Source: Brackiella oedipodis DSM 13743
Lineage (GTDB): Bacteria > Pseudomonadota > Gammaproteobacteria > Burkholderiales > Burkholderiaceae_B
DNA length: 64,000 bases
NCBI RefSeq assembly: GCF_000621025.1
Contig: NZ_KK211206.1
Span: forward strand, 177,924 to 241,923
Direction of reading: 5' to 3'
This document shows, in pieces, positions 54,827 through 64,000 of the stretch. Within the stretch, counting starts at the first letter, position 1. Every line of letters starts with the position of its first letter. The notes beneath the pieces were generated by a model, which searched no databases, was not told the DNA's origin, and saw only the letters and a list, made by a program, of their open reading frames with translations. Made by a program: the position numbers and the translations under genes.

Positions 54827-55885
54827 TTAAAGTTGTTGCGCCGCTTGGCGCATGGCGTGATCCGCCAGAATAATGGCCATTAATGCCTCAGCAATTGGCG
54901 CGGCACGAATGCCCACACAGGGATCGTGTCGGCCTAAGGTTTGCACCGTGGTCGCTTGATTGTGCGTATCGATTGTGCGGCGTTCGATACGAATACTAGA
55001 GGTGGGCTTGATCGCCAGCGACATCTCAATCGCTTGACCGCTGCTAATGCCACCTAATATACCACCTGCATTATTACTTACAAAACCCTCAGGGGTAATT
55101 TCATCGCCATGCTCTGAACCAAATTGTGTAATGCTATCAAAACCAGCACCGATACTCACCCCCTTGACGGCATTGAGCCCCATCATGGCATAGGCTAAAT
55201 CAGCATCCAGACGATCATATATTGGCTGTCCCAACCCCGCCGGCACATGCTCGGCCACGACTTCAATACGTGCGCCTACAGAATCCCCTTTTTTGCGAAG
55301 TTGATCCATAAATTCTTCTAAGGCAGGAATCAGCTCAGCATTCGGTGCAAAAAATGGGTTTTGAGAAACATAAGCCCAATCCACAAAGGGAATATGGATG
55401 GGCCCTAATTGACTCATATAAGCGCGGATTTGCGTGTTGAATTTGAGTTTTAGGTATTTTTTGGCCACTGCCCCAGCGGCGACGGTGGGAGCCGTCAAAC
55501 GGGCTGAGGATCGTCCGCCGCCGCGCGGATCGCGCACGCCATATTTTTTGAAATAAGTAAAATCTGCATGTCCAGGTCGAAACACTTGGGCAATGGCGCT
55601 GTAATCCTTGCTGCGCTGGTCTGTATTGGCGATTAATAAGGCAATCGGCGTACCTGTTGTCTGTCCCTCGTACACCCCAGACAAAATCTGGACCTTATCG
55701 GCTTCTTGGCGTTGCGTCACGTGCCGTGAAGTACCCGGCTTGCGACGATCCAATTCAATTTGAATATCTGCTTCTGATAAGGCCATACCGGCTGGACAGC
55801 CGTCGATCACACAGCCAATAGCCGGCCCATGTGACTCCCCAAAATTTGTAACACTAAATAACTGACCAAGTGTGTTTCCTGACAT
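54827..55885 (-). CDS. aroC: Chorismate synthase
   Basis: 352 residues. Last step of the shikimate pathway; needs reduced FMN. Signatures [48 protein letters not shown] and [14 protein letters not shown] are complete. Same-strand run with selO upstream and ridA downstream. Confidence 0.98.
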   Translation of the reverse strand: MSGNTLGQLFSVTNFGESHGPAIGCVIDGCPAGMALSEADIQIELDRRKPGTSRHVTQRQEADKVQILSGVYEGQTTGTPIALLIANTDQRSKDYSAIAQVFRPGHADFTYFKKYGVRDPRGGGRSSARLTAPTVAAGAVAKKYLKLKFNTQIRAYMSQLGPIHIPFVDWAYVSQNPFFAPNAELIPALEEFMDQLRKKGDSVGARIEVVAEHVPAGLGQPIYDRLDADLAYAMMGLNAVKGVSIGAGFDSITQFGSEHGDEITPEGFVSNNAGGILGGISSGQAIEMSLAIKPTSSIRIERRTIDTHNQATTVQTLGRHDPCVGIRAAPIAEALMAIILADHAMRQAAQQL

Positions 55886-55958
55886 AAAGCACGCTGATTT
55901 TTAAAAATTCATTCAATTATATAAATACTACCAGCAAAATAATAGGAATCCCACAAAA

Positions 55959-57452
55959 TCAAGAAGAGCAGCTCAAGGCGATGTGTTTTTGCTCAGGGTC
56001 AGGTAAGCGACTGAAAAATTCGGCCGCTTGGTGCGGCACAAAAGGATTCGCAAACACTTCTACAGCTTTGTTTAGCAACGCGGTATCGCCTTTTTGAACC
56101 TCTTCAATAATGCTTTGCGCAATGTGATTACGCAGAATATAAGCGGGGTTATTTTCTAGCATGCGTTGTTGGCGTTGCTCACTACTCAAGGGATCATCCT
56201 GTAGACGTCGGCGATAGGCATCCAGCCATTGCTTAGCGTCGACTTGATGGGTAAATAAAGCTAACCAGTCGTTTTGAGCATTCTGTTCTTGCGGGGTTTG
56301 TGGCTCAGCGGCTGAAAGTCCGCTTAAGCGATAAAACGCCTGCGTAAAATCCGCAAGATTTTCGTGCAAGAGGCGCCACCAATCGTTGACCAGATCCTGA
56401 TCGTGAGCAGTGATCTGCGCCAGGCCGAATTTTTGACGCATCCCTTCATAGTAGTATCTCGAAAAATGCTTAGCAAAATCCTGCAGTATCTTAGACATAG
56501 CGTTTTTGTCGGTATTAATCATGGTAAAGCAGCTAGCCAGCTGGTACAAATTCCATTGCGCTACTTCAGCCTGTTGATGGTAAGCATAACGACCCGCGGT
56601 ATCGGTATGATTGCAACCCCAATTAGCCTGAAAATCATCCATAAAGCCAAAAGGTCCGTAATCCAAGGTCAGCCCTAATACCGACATATTGTCAGTGTTC
56701 ATGACACCATGTACAAACCCCACTAATTGCCACTGCGCGAGTAGTTTGGCCGTGCGCTCAGAGACCAATTCTAAAAAAGCCAAAGCAAGTTGCTGAGGTT
56801 GTTCAAACGCTTCAGGCGCAATCTGCTCGCGATAAAACTGGCGACATATATAGTTGAGTAAGGTGACTAATAAATCAGGCCGACTGTTGGCAAACCAGTG
56901 CTGAAATGAACCAAATCGTACAAAGCTAGGGGCCACGCGGGTCACAATCGCCGTGCTCTCTAGCGTTTCTCTGGGCACTTCATAGGGTGAAGTTACTATA
57001 CATAAGGCGTCGGTAGTGGCGATCCCCAAGCCGCGCATGGCGATGCTACCTAAATACTCACGAATACTGGAACGTAACACGGCACGGCCATCACCCATAC
57101 GTGAGTAAGGGGTCATTCCTGAGCCTTTGAGTTGAAGCTCTTGCAATTGTCCATCCGGACAGCGAATCGCACCTAAGTAGTGCGCACGCCCATCGCCTAG
57201 CTGTCCAGCCCAGACCCCAAATTGATGCCCGCTGTAAACGGCGGCCACGGTTTTGCCACCAGGCAAAGGCGCTTGACCACTCACTACCTTAAAGAAGGCG
57301 TCACTTTGAGTGCACTCAGGGCTTATTCCTAAGCGCTGCGCCACCGCTGGGTTAACATGAAGTAGCTGACTATGGGGTAAGGGATCTGTTTTTACAGCAG
57401 AATAAAAATCTGGCGGTAAGTCGGCAAATCCTAGTTCAACCTGCAACGACAT
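55959..57452 (-). CDS. selO: Protein adenylyltransferase SelO (YdiU)
   Basis: 497 residues, pseudokinase fold that transfers AMP to Ser/Thr/Tyr and links to redox stress. LQLKGSGMTPYSRMGDGRAVLRSSIREYLGSIAMRGLGI and MNTDNMSVLGLTLDYGPFGFMDDF carry the inverted ATP and metal sites. It ends in SCSS; the Cys stands where eukaryotic SelO has selenocysteine. Confidence 0.95.
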   Translation of the reverse strand: MSLQVELGFADLPPDFYSAVKTDPLPHSQLLHVNPAVAQRLGISPECTQSDAFFKVVSGQAPLPGGKTVAAVYSGHQFGVWAGQLGDGRAHYLGAIRCPDGQLQELQLKGSGMTPYSRMGDGRAVLRSSIREYLGSIAMRGLGIATTDALCIVTSPYEVPRETLESTAIVTRVAPSFVRFGSFQHWFANSRPDLLVTLLNYICRQFYREQIAPEAFEQPQQLALAFLELVSERTAKLLAQWQLVGFVHGVMNTDNMSVLGLTLDYGPFGFMDDFQANWGCNHTDTAGRYAYHQQAEVAQWNLYQLASCFTMINTDKNAMSKILQDFAKHFSRYYYEGMRQKFGLAQITAHDQDLVNDWWRLLHENLADFTQAFYRLSGLSAAEPQTPQEQNAQNDWLALFTHQVDAKQWLDAYRRRLQDDPLSSEQRQQRMLENNPAYILRNHIAQSIIEEVQKGDTALLNKAVEVFANPFVPHQAAEFFSRLPDPEQKHIALSCSS

Positions 57453-57490
57453 AGCGTTCCTTTAAGCGTTTAAATAAGGGAAAGGACAAA

Positions 57491-57910
57491 TTATTGCCCT
57501 GTTTTTTTGAGATAGTTCGCCAGTTTTTTGGCGGGACGCACATAAAGAATAGCCGAGACAAAAAATACTAAAGATAAAATGACCTCAAGCATGCCCAGGT
57601 GGGCAGATATGGCGCTAGTATCACTGTACCAGCGTACCACCCCTTCCATAAAATACAATAAAATCAACATGCTAGACCATTGCATGGTATAGAGATGGCC
57701 TTTATAAACACCATAAATCGGAAAGATCAAGGGTAAGGCTTTAAGCACAAAAAGACTACCGCCGGGCACAAGGGGATCTAAAAAAAGTTCCCAAGCGATG
57801 CATAGTAGTAATAATAATAGCAGTGCCGCCAAACAGAGCCAACGATAAAAAGGATTTAGGGGTACAGTGCGCACAGTGCTAGAATCCGCAAGGCGTGTGG
57901 GATCGCTCAT
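57491..57910 (-). CDS. DUF2069 inner-membrane protein
   Basis: 139 residues with four membrane segments and the family stretch LYTMQWSSMLILLYFMEGVVRWYSD. Function unknown. First gene of the minus-strand run leading to selO; divergent from yihY. Confidence 0.88.
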   Translation of the reverse strand: MSDPTRLADSSTVRTVPLNPFYRWLCLAALLLLLLLCIAWELFLDPLVPGGSLFVLKALPLIFPIYGVYKGHLYTMQWSSMLILLYFMEGVVRWYSDTSAISAHLGMLEVILSLVFFVSAILYVRPAKKLANYLKKTGQ

Positions 57911-57947
57911 GAAAAACCTTTAAAAACAAGCCGCTAGATTTAGGCAA

Positions 57948-57981
57948 TTGACTTTTGATTATTAAGTAATATTGCTATACT
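57948..57981 (+). promoter_or_regulatory. Possible promoter of the yihY-CBS unit
   Basis: Extended -10 TGCTATACT (57973-57981) with TTGATT at 57955-57960 (15-bp spacer) and TTGACT at 57948-57953 further up. The extended -10 would compensate for poor -35 spacing. Confidence 0.4.
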
Positions 57982-58017
57982 GCATTTTGTGTATAAATGT
58001 AAAAATTTACCATAACT

Positions 58018-59295
58018 ATGAACTCTAGCACTAAAAGCCAAGCGTCCGAGTCTGATTTAGACGATCAACCGAGTCAAATCACCGAGTATATTCATGATAC
58101 TCAACCCAGAAGCCGGCTCACCTGCATCAAAAACACACTCATCTATGCGGTAAGACGTTTGATCGATGACCAACTCACACAAGCGGCTTCGAGTCTCGCT
58201 TACACCACAGTACTGGCAGTGGTGCCATTGCTCACCGTGATTTTGGCCTTATTTACCATCTTCCCTGTATTTAATGACTTTAAGGTCTATTTGGATAACT
58301 TTTTGCGGCATAACTTAATGCCCGAGAGCATCTCCGAAAATATATTTGAATACCTCAATAGTTTTGCCCAGTCTGCTTCGCAAATGACAACGGTGGGGGT
58401 GATTTTTTTGTTTGTCACTTCGATTATGTTGATGATGACAATCGAAGAAGCACTTAACAAAATCTGGCATGTCAAACGCTCTCGTGGTTTATTAATGCGG
58501 ATTTTGATGTATTGGGCAGTGCTGAGTTTGGGTCCAATTATACTGAGTCTAAGCTTATGGATTAGTGGTTTTGTCTTACAAAAAACCTTTGATCAATATA
58601 TCAGTATTGGTCGTCAATTTATGGGCTATGTCTTCCCATGGATCATGTCGGTGTTGGGGCTCACCCTGCTTTATTACACTGTCCCGAACCGACGCGTAGC
58701 CTTTAAGGATGCCTTAATCGGTGGCGTGGTCAGTGGGAGTCTATTCGAAATCCTCAAAGCTGGCTTTGCCTTTTATATTACCAATTTCCCCTCTTACACC
58801 TTGATTTATGGGGCCTTTGCCACGGTGCCTTTGTTCTTATTGTGGATTTATATTTCTTGGATTATTGTCTTGTTGGGGGCCGCAATTGCCGCCATGGCGC
58901 CGCAAATCCGCTTAGGTCACTTTAAGACCCATTACGAATCTGGTCTCTTATTGGTGATTGCCGTGCAAATTCTCAGAGACTTATTCCAAGCCAGAGATAG
59001 TCAAAACCCGGGATTGACGCTTGAAAATTTAATCAAACGTGTCAAAATAGATCCTAATACGCTTTTAGAAATCTTAGATTCGCTACAAGATCTTGGCTAC
59101 ATTGCCAACACCACCAGCAAAGATGGTGATACTTGGGTGCTCGTTTGCAGCCAAAACGCCGATCTAACGCCTATTTTTGATCGGCTCTTATTTAATGATC
59201 AGTTGGATGCCATTCAAGAGGATAAACGCTTATTGCACGCCTTTTCTTTGTCTTTACAAGAAGAGACCCCAGTTATTCTTAAAAATGTTTTATAA
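58018..59295 (+). CDS. yihY: YihY/BrkB family membrane protein
   Basis: 425 residues, UPF0761. Six membrane segments in about 60-310, with LTQAASSLAYTTVLAVVPLLTVILAL and LKAGFAFYITNFPSYTLIYGAFATVPLFLLWIYISW typical of the family. The family name came from a wrong RNase BN assignment; molecular function is unknown. The C-terminal about 110 residues are soluble with a winged-helix look, as in Bordetella and Burkholderia relatives. Confidence 0.9.
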   Translation: MNSSTKSQASESDLDDQPSQITEYIHDTQPRSRLTCIKNTLIYAVRRLIDDQLTQAASSLAYTTVLAVVPLLTVILALFTIFPVFNDFKVYLDNFLRHNLMPESISENIFEYLNSFAQSASQMTTVGVIFLFVTSIMLMMTIEEALNKIWHVKRSRGLLMRILMYWAVLSLGPIILSLSLWISGFVLQKTFDQYISIGRQFMGYVFPWIMSVLGLTLLYYTVPNRRVAFKDALIGGVVSGSLFEILKAGFAFYITNFPSYTLIYGAFATVPLFLLWIYISWIIVLLGAAIAAMAPQIRLGHFKTHYESGLLLVIAVQILRDLFQARDSQNPGLTLENLIKRVKIDPNTLLEILDSLQDLGYIANTTSKDGDTWVLVCSQNADLTPIFDRLLFNDQLDAIQEDKRLLHAFSLSLQEETPVILKNVL

Positions 59296-59306
59296 AGCAG
59301 GCGCTT

Positions 59307-59825
59307 ATGTTAAAAATCAGTGATGTTCTCAAAGTCAAAGGAGATATTTTATTTACCATTGACCCTAACCAATCATTACAACAAGCCCTCGAGACGATGG
59401 CTGACAATGATATTGGTTCAATTGTAGTCATGGAACATGGCGAGCTGGCCGGGATTTTGACCTATCGTCAGATTATTAAATGCGTCGCCCAACCAGATCG
59501 TGATTACCGTGCGATTACGGTACGCACCGTCATGGATGATGCGCCTGTGACCATCGCCCCTAATACCTCATTCGAAGAAGGTCGTCGTTTACTCATCAAG
59601 CATGGTGTGCGTTATGCCCCTGTGATGGATGGTACCACCCTATTGGGCGTGGTTTCTTTTACCGATATGGCGCGCGCGGCTATCGAACAAAATGAATTTG
59701 AAAAAAATATGCTCAAGGCTTACATCAAAGATTGGCCTGATGAGCAAGGGTCAGATAGATCAGAAGGACCAGAAACGACAGCGCAGGCCGACTCAGCAAC
59801 GTCTCGAGTTAACAAACCGGCCTAA
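59307..59825 (+). CDS. Two-CBS-domain protein
   Basis: 172 residues. A tandem pair of CBS domains (about 10-65 and 75-135), the second with GVRYAPVMDGTTLLGVVSFTD. Such modules bind adenine nucleotides. The C-terminal about 25 residues are a polar tail (Ser/Glu/Thr). Starts 11 bp after yihY, so probably co-transcribed. Confidence 0.9.
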   Translation: MLKISDVLKVKGDILFTIDPNQSLQQALETMADNDIGSIVVMEHGELAGILTYRQIIKCVAQPDRDYRAITVRTVMDDAPVTIAPNTSFEEGRRLLIKHGVRYAPVMDGTTLLGVVSFTDMARAAIEQNEFEKNMLKAYIKDWPDEQGSDRSEGPETTAQADSATSRVNKPA

Positions 59826-59874
59826 CTTTTCTGGCTAGTCCGTTCCTTGTCAGTGTAGGACTTGCAAAAGAATC

Positions 59875-59916
59875 GCCCTAAGCACGGCTCATTAGCCAGT
59901 GACTTAGGGCTTTTTT
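59875..59916 (+). terminator. Terminator after the CBS gene
   Basis: GCCCTAAGCACGGCT and AGCCaGTGaCTTAGGGC (59875-59910) form a long stem with two single-base bulges, loop CATT, then six T. Confidence 0.88.
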
Positions 59917-59945
59917 ATAGGCTCGAGCACTTAGTGATCACTGAT

Positions 59946-60305
59946 TCAATAGGACGGGTTTTCTTGTTTGTCATGCACCGCGTCTGCCTCGCTTTGATGC
60001 GCTTGAGCCGATGGCCGTTGGCGCCGTTTTTGTCTTTCGGCTGAACTCGGACGTCGCACTTCTAAGCGCAACTTAGTATTGGCTTTGGGACGACTACAAC
60101 ACGGCAAAATCTCATCAGGATTGATAAAGGCCAAGGGCATTTCTAGGTAATCGACCTCGCCCGTGAGCTTTTTGAGGCGGCAGGCACCGCAATAGCCTGA
60201 GCGACATTGGGATTCAAGCACATATCCTTGTCGCTCTAGGGCTTGCAAAATACTCTCTTGGTCGAGTAAATCAATCACGTCATCTTGGGTAAAGACGCGA
60301 CTCAT
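59946..60305 (-). CDS. yfaE: 2Fe-2S ferredoxin of the nrd operon (YfaE-like) with extended tail
   Basis: 119 residues. Cluster ligands Cys34-x4-Cys39-x2-Cys42 and a fourth Cys at 69 or 70 (EILPCCSRP) match E. coli YfaE, which maintains the NrdB di-iron tyrosyl cofactor. E. coli YfaE has 84 residues; here a tail of about 35 residues, first basic ([15 protein letters not shown]) then acidic, is added. Start overlaps the nrdB stop by 4 bp, so it is translationally coupled. Confidence 0.9.
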   Translation of the reverse strand: MSRVFTQDDVIDLLDQESILQALERQGYVLESQCRSGYCGACRLKKLTGEVDYLEMPLAFINPDEILPCCSRPKANTKLRLEVRRPSSAERQKRRQRPSAQAHQSEADAVHDKQENPSY

Positions 60306-61435
60306 AATTCAAAGTCTTCAAGATCATTCGTATCGATATTAGAATCAATTTGACCGACTAAGTACGAGCTAATTTCCACCTCTTGAGGAGCAACCTGCAC
60401 ATTATCAGAAGATAACCAAGCATTAATCCATGGGATGGGGTTTTGGGTTGCTTCTGGGAAGGCAGGTTTGAGACCGACCGCTTGCATACGTAAATTGGTA
60501 ATGTACTCCACGTATTTGCAGAGAATGTTTTTGTTGAGACCAATCATGGAGCCGTCTTTAAATAAGTACTCGGCCCATTGTTTTTCTTGTTCGGCGGCGT
60601 GTTTGAAGATGCCAAAACACTGATCCTCAAGTTCTTTGGCGATGATGGCCATTTCTGGATCATCTTGACCGCTGCGCATGAGGTTAATCATGTGCTGTGT
60701 GCTGGTCAAATGCAGCGCCTCGTCACGTGCAATCAGTTTAATAATTTTGGCATTGCCTTCCATGAGTTTTCTTTCGGCAAAGGCAAAGGAACACGCAAAA
60801 CTCACATAAAAGCGAATTGCCTCAAGAATATTGACGACCATTAAGCACACATACAGCTTACGTTTGAGACCATGTAGGCTAACGTCAATATTGCAATCGC
60901 TCTCTTTGATGTGACCGGCTTGGATCTGGTTATAGCATTGGGTCGCATTAATTAGCTCGTCATAATAACGAGAGATATCGCGCGCACGTTGCAAAATATG
61001 CTCATTCGTGACAATGCTATCGAAAATCAATGATGGGTCATTGACGATATTGCGAATAATATGCGTATACGAACGTGAGTGAATAGTCTCAGAAAATGAC
61101 CAGGTCTCAATCCATGTCTCGAGCTCAGGCAAAGATACTAATGGCAACAAGGCGACATTCGGGCTGCGACCTTGGATAGAATCCAATAAGGTTTGGTATT
61201 TGAGATTACTAATAAAAATATGTTTTTCGTGCTCAGGCAAATTCTGGTAGTCGATGCGGTCTTGGGAGACATCAACTTCCTCGGGACGCCAGAAAAAGGA
61301 TAATTGTTTCTCGATGAGCTTTTCGAAAACTTCGAATTTTTGTTGGTCATAACGCGCCACATTCACGCTTTGACCAAAAAACATGGGTTCGCTTAGGGCG
61401 TTATTGGGTGTTTCACAAAAAGTACTGTACCACAT
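60302..61435 (-). CDS. nrdB: Ribonucleoside-diphosphate reductase class Ia, beta subunit
   Basis: 377 residues (E. coli 376). Di-iron and radical residues line up: Asp85, Glu116, His119 and radical Tyr123. The whole chain follows the enteric NrdB text closely ([41 protein letters not shown] at the C-terminus that docks on NrdA). Start at the ATG at 61435 behind GAGGG; an upstream ATG at 61459 overlaps nrdA. Confidence 0.97.
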   Translation of the reverse strand: MWYSTFCETPNNALSEPMFFGQSVNVARYDQQKFEVFEKLIEKQLSFFWRPEEVDVSQDRIDYQNLPEHEKHIFISNLKYQTLLDSIQGRSPNVALLPLVSLPELETWIETWSFSETIHSRSYTHIIRNIVNDPSLIFDSIVTNEHILQRARDISRYYDELINATQCYNQIQAGHIKESDCNIDVSLHGLKRKLYVCLMVVNILEAIRFYVSFACSFAFAERKLMEGNAKIIKLIARDEALHLTSTQHMINLMRSGQDDPEMAIIAKELEDQCFGIFKHAAEQEKQWAEYLFKDGSMIGLNKNILCKYVEYITNLRMQAVGLKPAFPEATQNPIPWINAWLSSDNVQVAPQEVEISSYLVGQIDSNIDTNDLEDFEL

Positions 61436-61446
61436 CGTATTCCCTC

Positions 61447-63723
61447 TTATATTTTGCATGCACCACTAGCGCAGTCATCACTAGCAGCAATATCGCTTTG
61501 TAAGTCTTTGGAGCCATCACGCGTGTTGTGATAGTACAAAGTTTTTAGACCGTATTTATACGCCAATAATAGATCTTTGAGTAATTGCTTCATGGGCACA
61601 CGGCCACCTTCAAAACGCAATGGATCGTAACTGGTATTGGCCGAAATCGCTTGGTCCACGAATTTTTGCATAATGCCAACCAGCTGCAAATACCCTTCAT
61701 TACTAGGCATATCCCAGAGCAATTCATATTTGTCTTTGAGATGCAGATAATCTGGCACGACCTGACTTAAAATCCCATCCTTGGACGCCTTGACGCTAAC
61801 TAAGCCGCGCGGAGGCTCAATCCCATTAGTGGCATTGGAAATTTGACTCGAGGTCTCTGAAGGCATTAAGGCAGTGAGTGTCGAATTACGTAAACCATGG
61901 GTTTTGATGTCTTGGCGCAAGGCTTCCCAATCGTAATGCAAAGGCTCTTTGCAAATGACGTCTAGATCTTTTTTGTAAGTGTCTATAGGCAAAATGCCTT
62001 GTGCGTAACGCGTTTGTTCAAACCACGGGCATGGACCAAATTCTTTGGCGAGATTGACAGAGGCTTTGAGTAAATAATATTGAATCGCTTCAAATACACG
62101 GTGCGTAATATTTATACCGCTACCATCCGAATACCGAGCATTGTTTTTGGCCAAGAAATAGGCGTAGTTAATCACCCCAATACCTAAGGTGCGACGATTC
62201 ATACTACCGCGCTCTGCGGCGATAATCGGATAATCTTGATAATCCAATAAGGCATCGAGCGCACGAACAATTAAATCGGCAAGTTTTTCGAGTTCATCAA
62301 AATTCTCAAGAGCGCCCAAATTGAAAGCCGATAAGGTACATAAAGCGATCTCACCTTCAGGATCATTAATGTCATTGAGCGGTTTGGTTGGTAAAGTAAT
62401 TTCTAGACATAAATTACTTTGGCGGACCGGCGCGACATTCGGGTCAAAAGCACTATGGGTGTTCGTGTGGTCAACATTATGAACATAAATACGACCAGTG
62501 CTGGCGCGCTCTTGCATTAGCAAAGAGAACAATTCTGAGGCCTTCACTTGGCGTTTGCGAATGGACTCATCGGCCTCGTATTGCGTGTATAAGCGCTCAA
62601 ACTCTTCTTGATCCGCAAAAAAAGCCTCATAAAGTCCTGGCACATCTGAGGGCGAGAACAAGGTGATTAATTGGTTTTTGAGTAAACGCTGGTAGAGCAA
62701 ACGATTGATTTGCACACCATAATCAAGATGACGGACACGGTTTTCTTCGACGCCACGGTTGTTTTTGAGGACCAAAAGTGACTCGGCTTCCAAGTGCCAA
62801 AGTGGATAGAATAAGGTCGCGGCACCCCCTCGTACGCCCCCCTGAGAGCAGCATTTGACCGCTGTTTGGAAGTGCTTAAAGAAAGGAATGCAGCCAGTAT
62901 GTTGGGCTTCACCGCCACGAATGGAACTACCAACTGCTCGAATCCGACCCGCATTGACGCCAATCCCCGCGCGTTGTGAAACATAACGCACAATCGCGCT
63001 ACTGGTGGCATTGATGGAGTCTAAACTATCATCACACTCGATCAACACGCAAGAGCTAAACTGCCGCGTTGGCGTACGCACCCCAGACATAATCGGGGTA
63101 GGCAAAGATAGTTTGAAAGTCGAGATCGCATTATAGAAATCTTGTACGTATTGCAAGCGAGTTGACTGTGGATAACGTGCAAATAAGCAAGCGGCTACCA
63201 AGATATAAAGGAACTGCGGGCTTTCATAGACGGCGCCTGTGACGCGATTTTGGACGAGGTACTTACCTTCTAGTTGTTTAACCGCCGCATAAGAAAAATT
63301 CATATCGCGCTCATGCACTAACATCTCATTGAGCTGATCGAACTCTTCTTCACTATAGTCTTCGAGTAAATGCTTGTCATAACGTTTGTGTGCCACCATC
63401 TCTTTGACATGGGCATACAGATGCGGTGGTTCAAATTGACCATAGGCTTTTTTGCGCAAATGAAAAATCGCCAAGCGTGCGGCTAAATATTGATAATCCG
63501 GGGCTTGTTCGGAGATGAGATCTGCGGCCGCCTTAATGATAGTTTCATGGATGTCTTCGGTCTTTATGCCTGAGTAGAATTGAATTTGCGACTTAAGTTC
63601 GACCTGAGATGTCGAGACATTGGTTAAACCTTCTGAGGCCCAATCCAAGACTCGGTGAATTTTATCTAAATCTAAAGGCTCTTTTCGACCGTCACGTTTA
63701 GTGACCAGCAGCTTTTCATCCAT
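61447..63723 (-). CDS. nrdA: Ribonucleoside-diphosphate reductase class Ia, alpha subunit
   Basis: 758 residues (E. coli 761). An N-terminal ATP cone (about 1-95) binds the allosteric effector. Active-site cysteines appear in [17 protein letters not shown] and [18 protein letters not shown], and the C-terminal redox pair is CASGACKI. Similarity to enteric NrdA runs over the entire length as judged by memory of that sequence. AGGG is 9 bases before the ATG at 63723; the ATG at 63729 is only 3 bases from it. Leads the operon nrdA-nrdB-ferredoxin. Confidence 0.97.
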   Translation of the reverse strand: MDEKLLVTKRDGRKEPLDLDKIHRVLDWASEGLTNVSTSQVELKSQIQFYSGIKTEDIHETIIKAAADLISEQAPDYQYLAARLAIFHLRKKAYGQFEPPHLYAHVKEMVAHKRYDKHLLEDYSEEEFDQLNEMLVHERDMNFSYAAVKQLEGKYLVQNRVTGAVYESPQFLYILVAACLFARYPQSTRLQYVQDFYNAISTFKLSLPTPIMSGVRTPTRQFSSCVLIECDDSLDSINATSSAIVRYVSQRAGIGVNAGRIRAVGSSIRGGEAQHTGCIPFFKHFQTAVKCCSQGGVRGGAATLFYPLWHLEAESLLVLKNNRGVEENRVRHLDYGVQINRLLYQRLLKNQLITLFSPSDVPGLYEAFFADQEEFERLYTQYEADESIRKRQVKASELFSLLMQERASTGRIYVHNVDHTNTHSAFDPNVAPVRQSNLCLEITLPTKPLNDINDPEGEIALCTLSAFNLGALENFDELEKLADLIVRALDALLDYQDYPIIAAERGSMNRRTLGIGVINYAYFLAKNNARYSDGSGINITHRVFEAIQYYLLKASVNLAKEFGPCPWFEQTRYAQGILPIDTYKKDLDVICKEPLHYDWEALRQDIKTHGLRNSTLTALMPSETSSQISNATNGIEPPRGLVSVKASKDGILSQVVPDYLHLKDKYELLWDMPSNEGYLQLVGIMQKFVDQAISANTSYDPLRFEGGRVPMKQLLKDLLLAYKYGLKTLYYHNTRDGSKDLQSDIAASDDCASGACKI

Positions 63724-63865
63724 AACCATTTACCCTGAAATTGCATCTCGACCTCAAGGCCGATTTCATCTAAAAAACAGCAGCGATTGCTCTAAATCAC
63801 TGTAAATACTCCATCATCAAGGCACCTTTTAACGTTTTTTGGCAAGAAAAAATTTCTTAGTAAAA

Positions 63866-63881
63866 AACTATATCTAGTGTT
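63866..63881 (-). promoter_or_regulatory. NrdR box 1 upstream of nrdA
   Basis: AACTATATCTAGTGTT, a good match to the palindromic NrdR consensus (ACxxTATATxxxGTGT type). Starts 31 bp from the second box, three helical turns, the usual spacing for this repressor of ribonucleotide reductase genes. Confidence 0.75.
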
Positions 63882-63896
63882 AACTAATGGAATTTT

Positions 63897-63912
63897 TACA
63901 ATATATAGTATT
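63897..63912 (-). promoter_or_regulatory. NrdR box 2 upstream of nrdA
   Basis: TACAATATATAGTATT, second half of the tandem pair, 15 bp from box 1. Palindromic core ATATAT. Confidence 0.7.
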
Positions 63913-64000
63913 AAAGCAAGAAATTCAATATATGTGAATAACTATCATTAACATTAAAATAAGGGTTGTGCAGTGGAAACCCCGTGTGGCTGGACTTATA

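Larger units (their letters stand above)
63724..64000. other. Upstream region of nrdA, running off the window
   Basis: 277 bp without a gene, A+T-rich, with two NrdR-like boxes. I could not fix a -10/-35 pair with confidence. Confidence 0.5.

Noticed and set aside
1-64000. tRNA or rRNA genes
   Set aside because: No cloverleaf with TTCGA-type arm or rRNA segment was recognised in any gap; a tRNA scan would be more sensitive than reading by eye.

Overview
The window looks like chromosomal core DNA of a betaproteobacterium of the order Burkholderiales, most likely a lower-GC member of the Alcaligenaceae. The basis is gene order: cvpA-purF; glnD-map divergent from rpsB-tsf-pyrH-frr-uppS-cdsA-dxr-rseP-bamA-skp-lpxD-fabZ-lpxA-lpxB-rnhB; an RNA methyltransferase next to divergent ppsR/ppsA; and recG-oxyR. 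An orphan Bug-type binding protein and a fused MrpA/B subunit also fit. Species cannot be named from the sequence alone. I see no insertion sequence, prophage, CRISPR array, rRNA or tRNA.

Layout. 1-2465: end of a SPOR-domain gene, cvpA and purF, closed by a terminator. 2547-3674: a zinc alcohol dehydrogenase. 8331 down to 3735: a minus-strand run map-glnD-marC-dsbB. 8332-9234: a 0.9-kb gene-free divergent region holding five different short tandem arrays (11-13 bp units) and the rpsB leader. 9235-24165: translation, isoprenoid, phospholipid, outer-membrane and lipid A genes, many with overlapping stops and starts. 24386-33077: fatty acid desaturase, RNA methyltransferase, ppsR/ppsA, a 52-codon membrane protein gene, smpB, and ratA-rnfH-acyl-CoA hydrolase. 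33119-40390: ygfZ, then mltG-tmk-holB-tatD, two secreted proteins and nnrD. 40391-41088: gene-free. 41089-45266: an envelope cluster with an M23 peptidase, two small related-looking secreted proteins, an orphan Bug-like protein and an apparent fusion of an ECF sigma factor with its RskA-type anti-sigma factor. 45303-51302: Mrp-type Na+/H+ antiporter operon with A and B fused. 57910 down to 51292: DUF2069-selO-aroC-ridA-recG-oxyR. 58018-59825: YihY-family protein and a CBS protein. 63723 down to 59946: nrdA-nrdB-ferredoxin, closely resembling the enteric class Ia operon, with two NrdR-like boxes upstream.

How the genes fit together. The 9-24 kb block makes ribosome factors and then the parts of the outer membrane: undecaprenyl carrier, CDP-diacylglycerol, isoprenoid precursor, BamA, Skp and lipid A enzymes. 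PpsR controls PpsA post-translationally. SmpB and RatA act on ribosomes. The ferredoxin probably maintains the NrdB cofactor.

Most unusual items: the single-chain sigma/anti-sigma protein (43923-45266); the stacked tandem arrays before rpsB, with a similar array before ratA; the gammaproteobacterial-looking nrd operon; the two-gene secreted family at 42002-42848; and long lysine-rich extensions on MltG and Skp.
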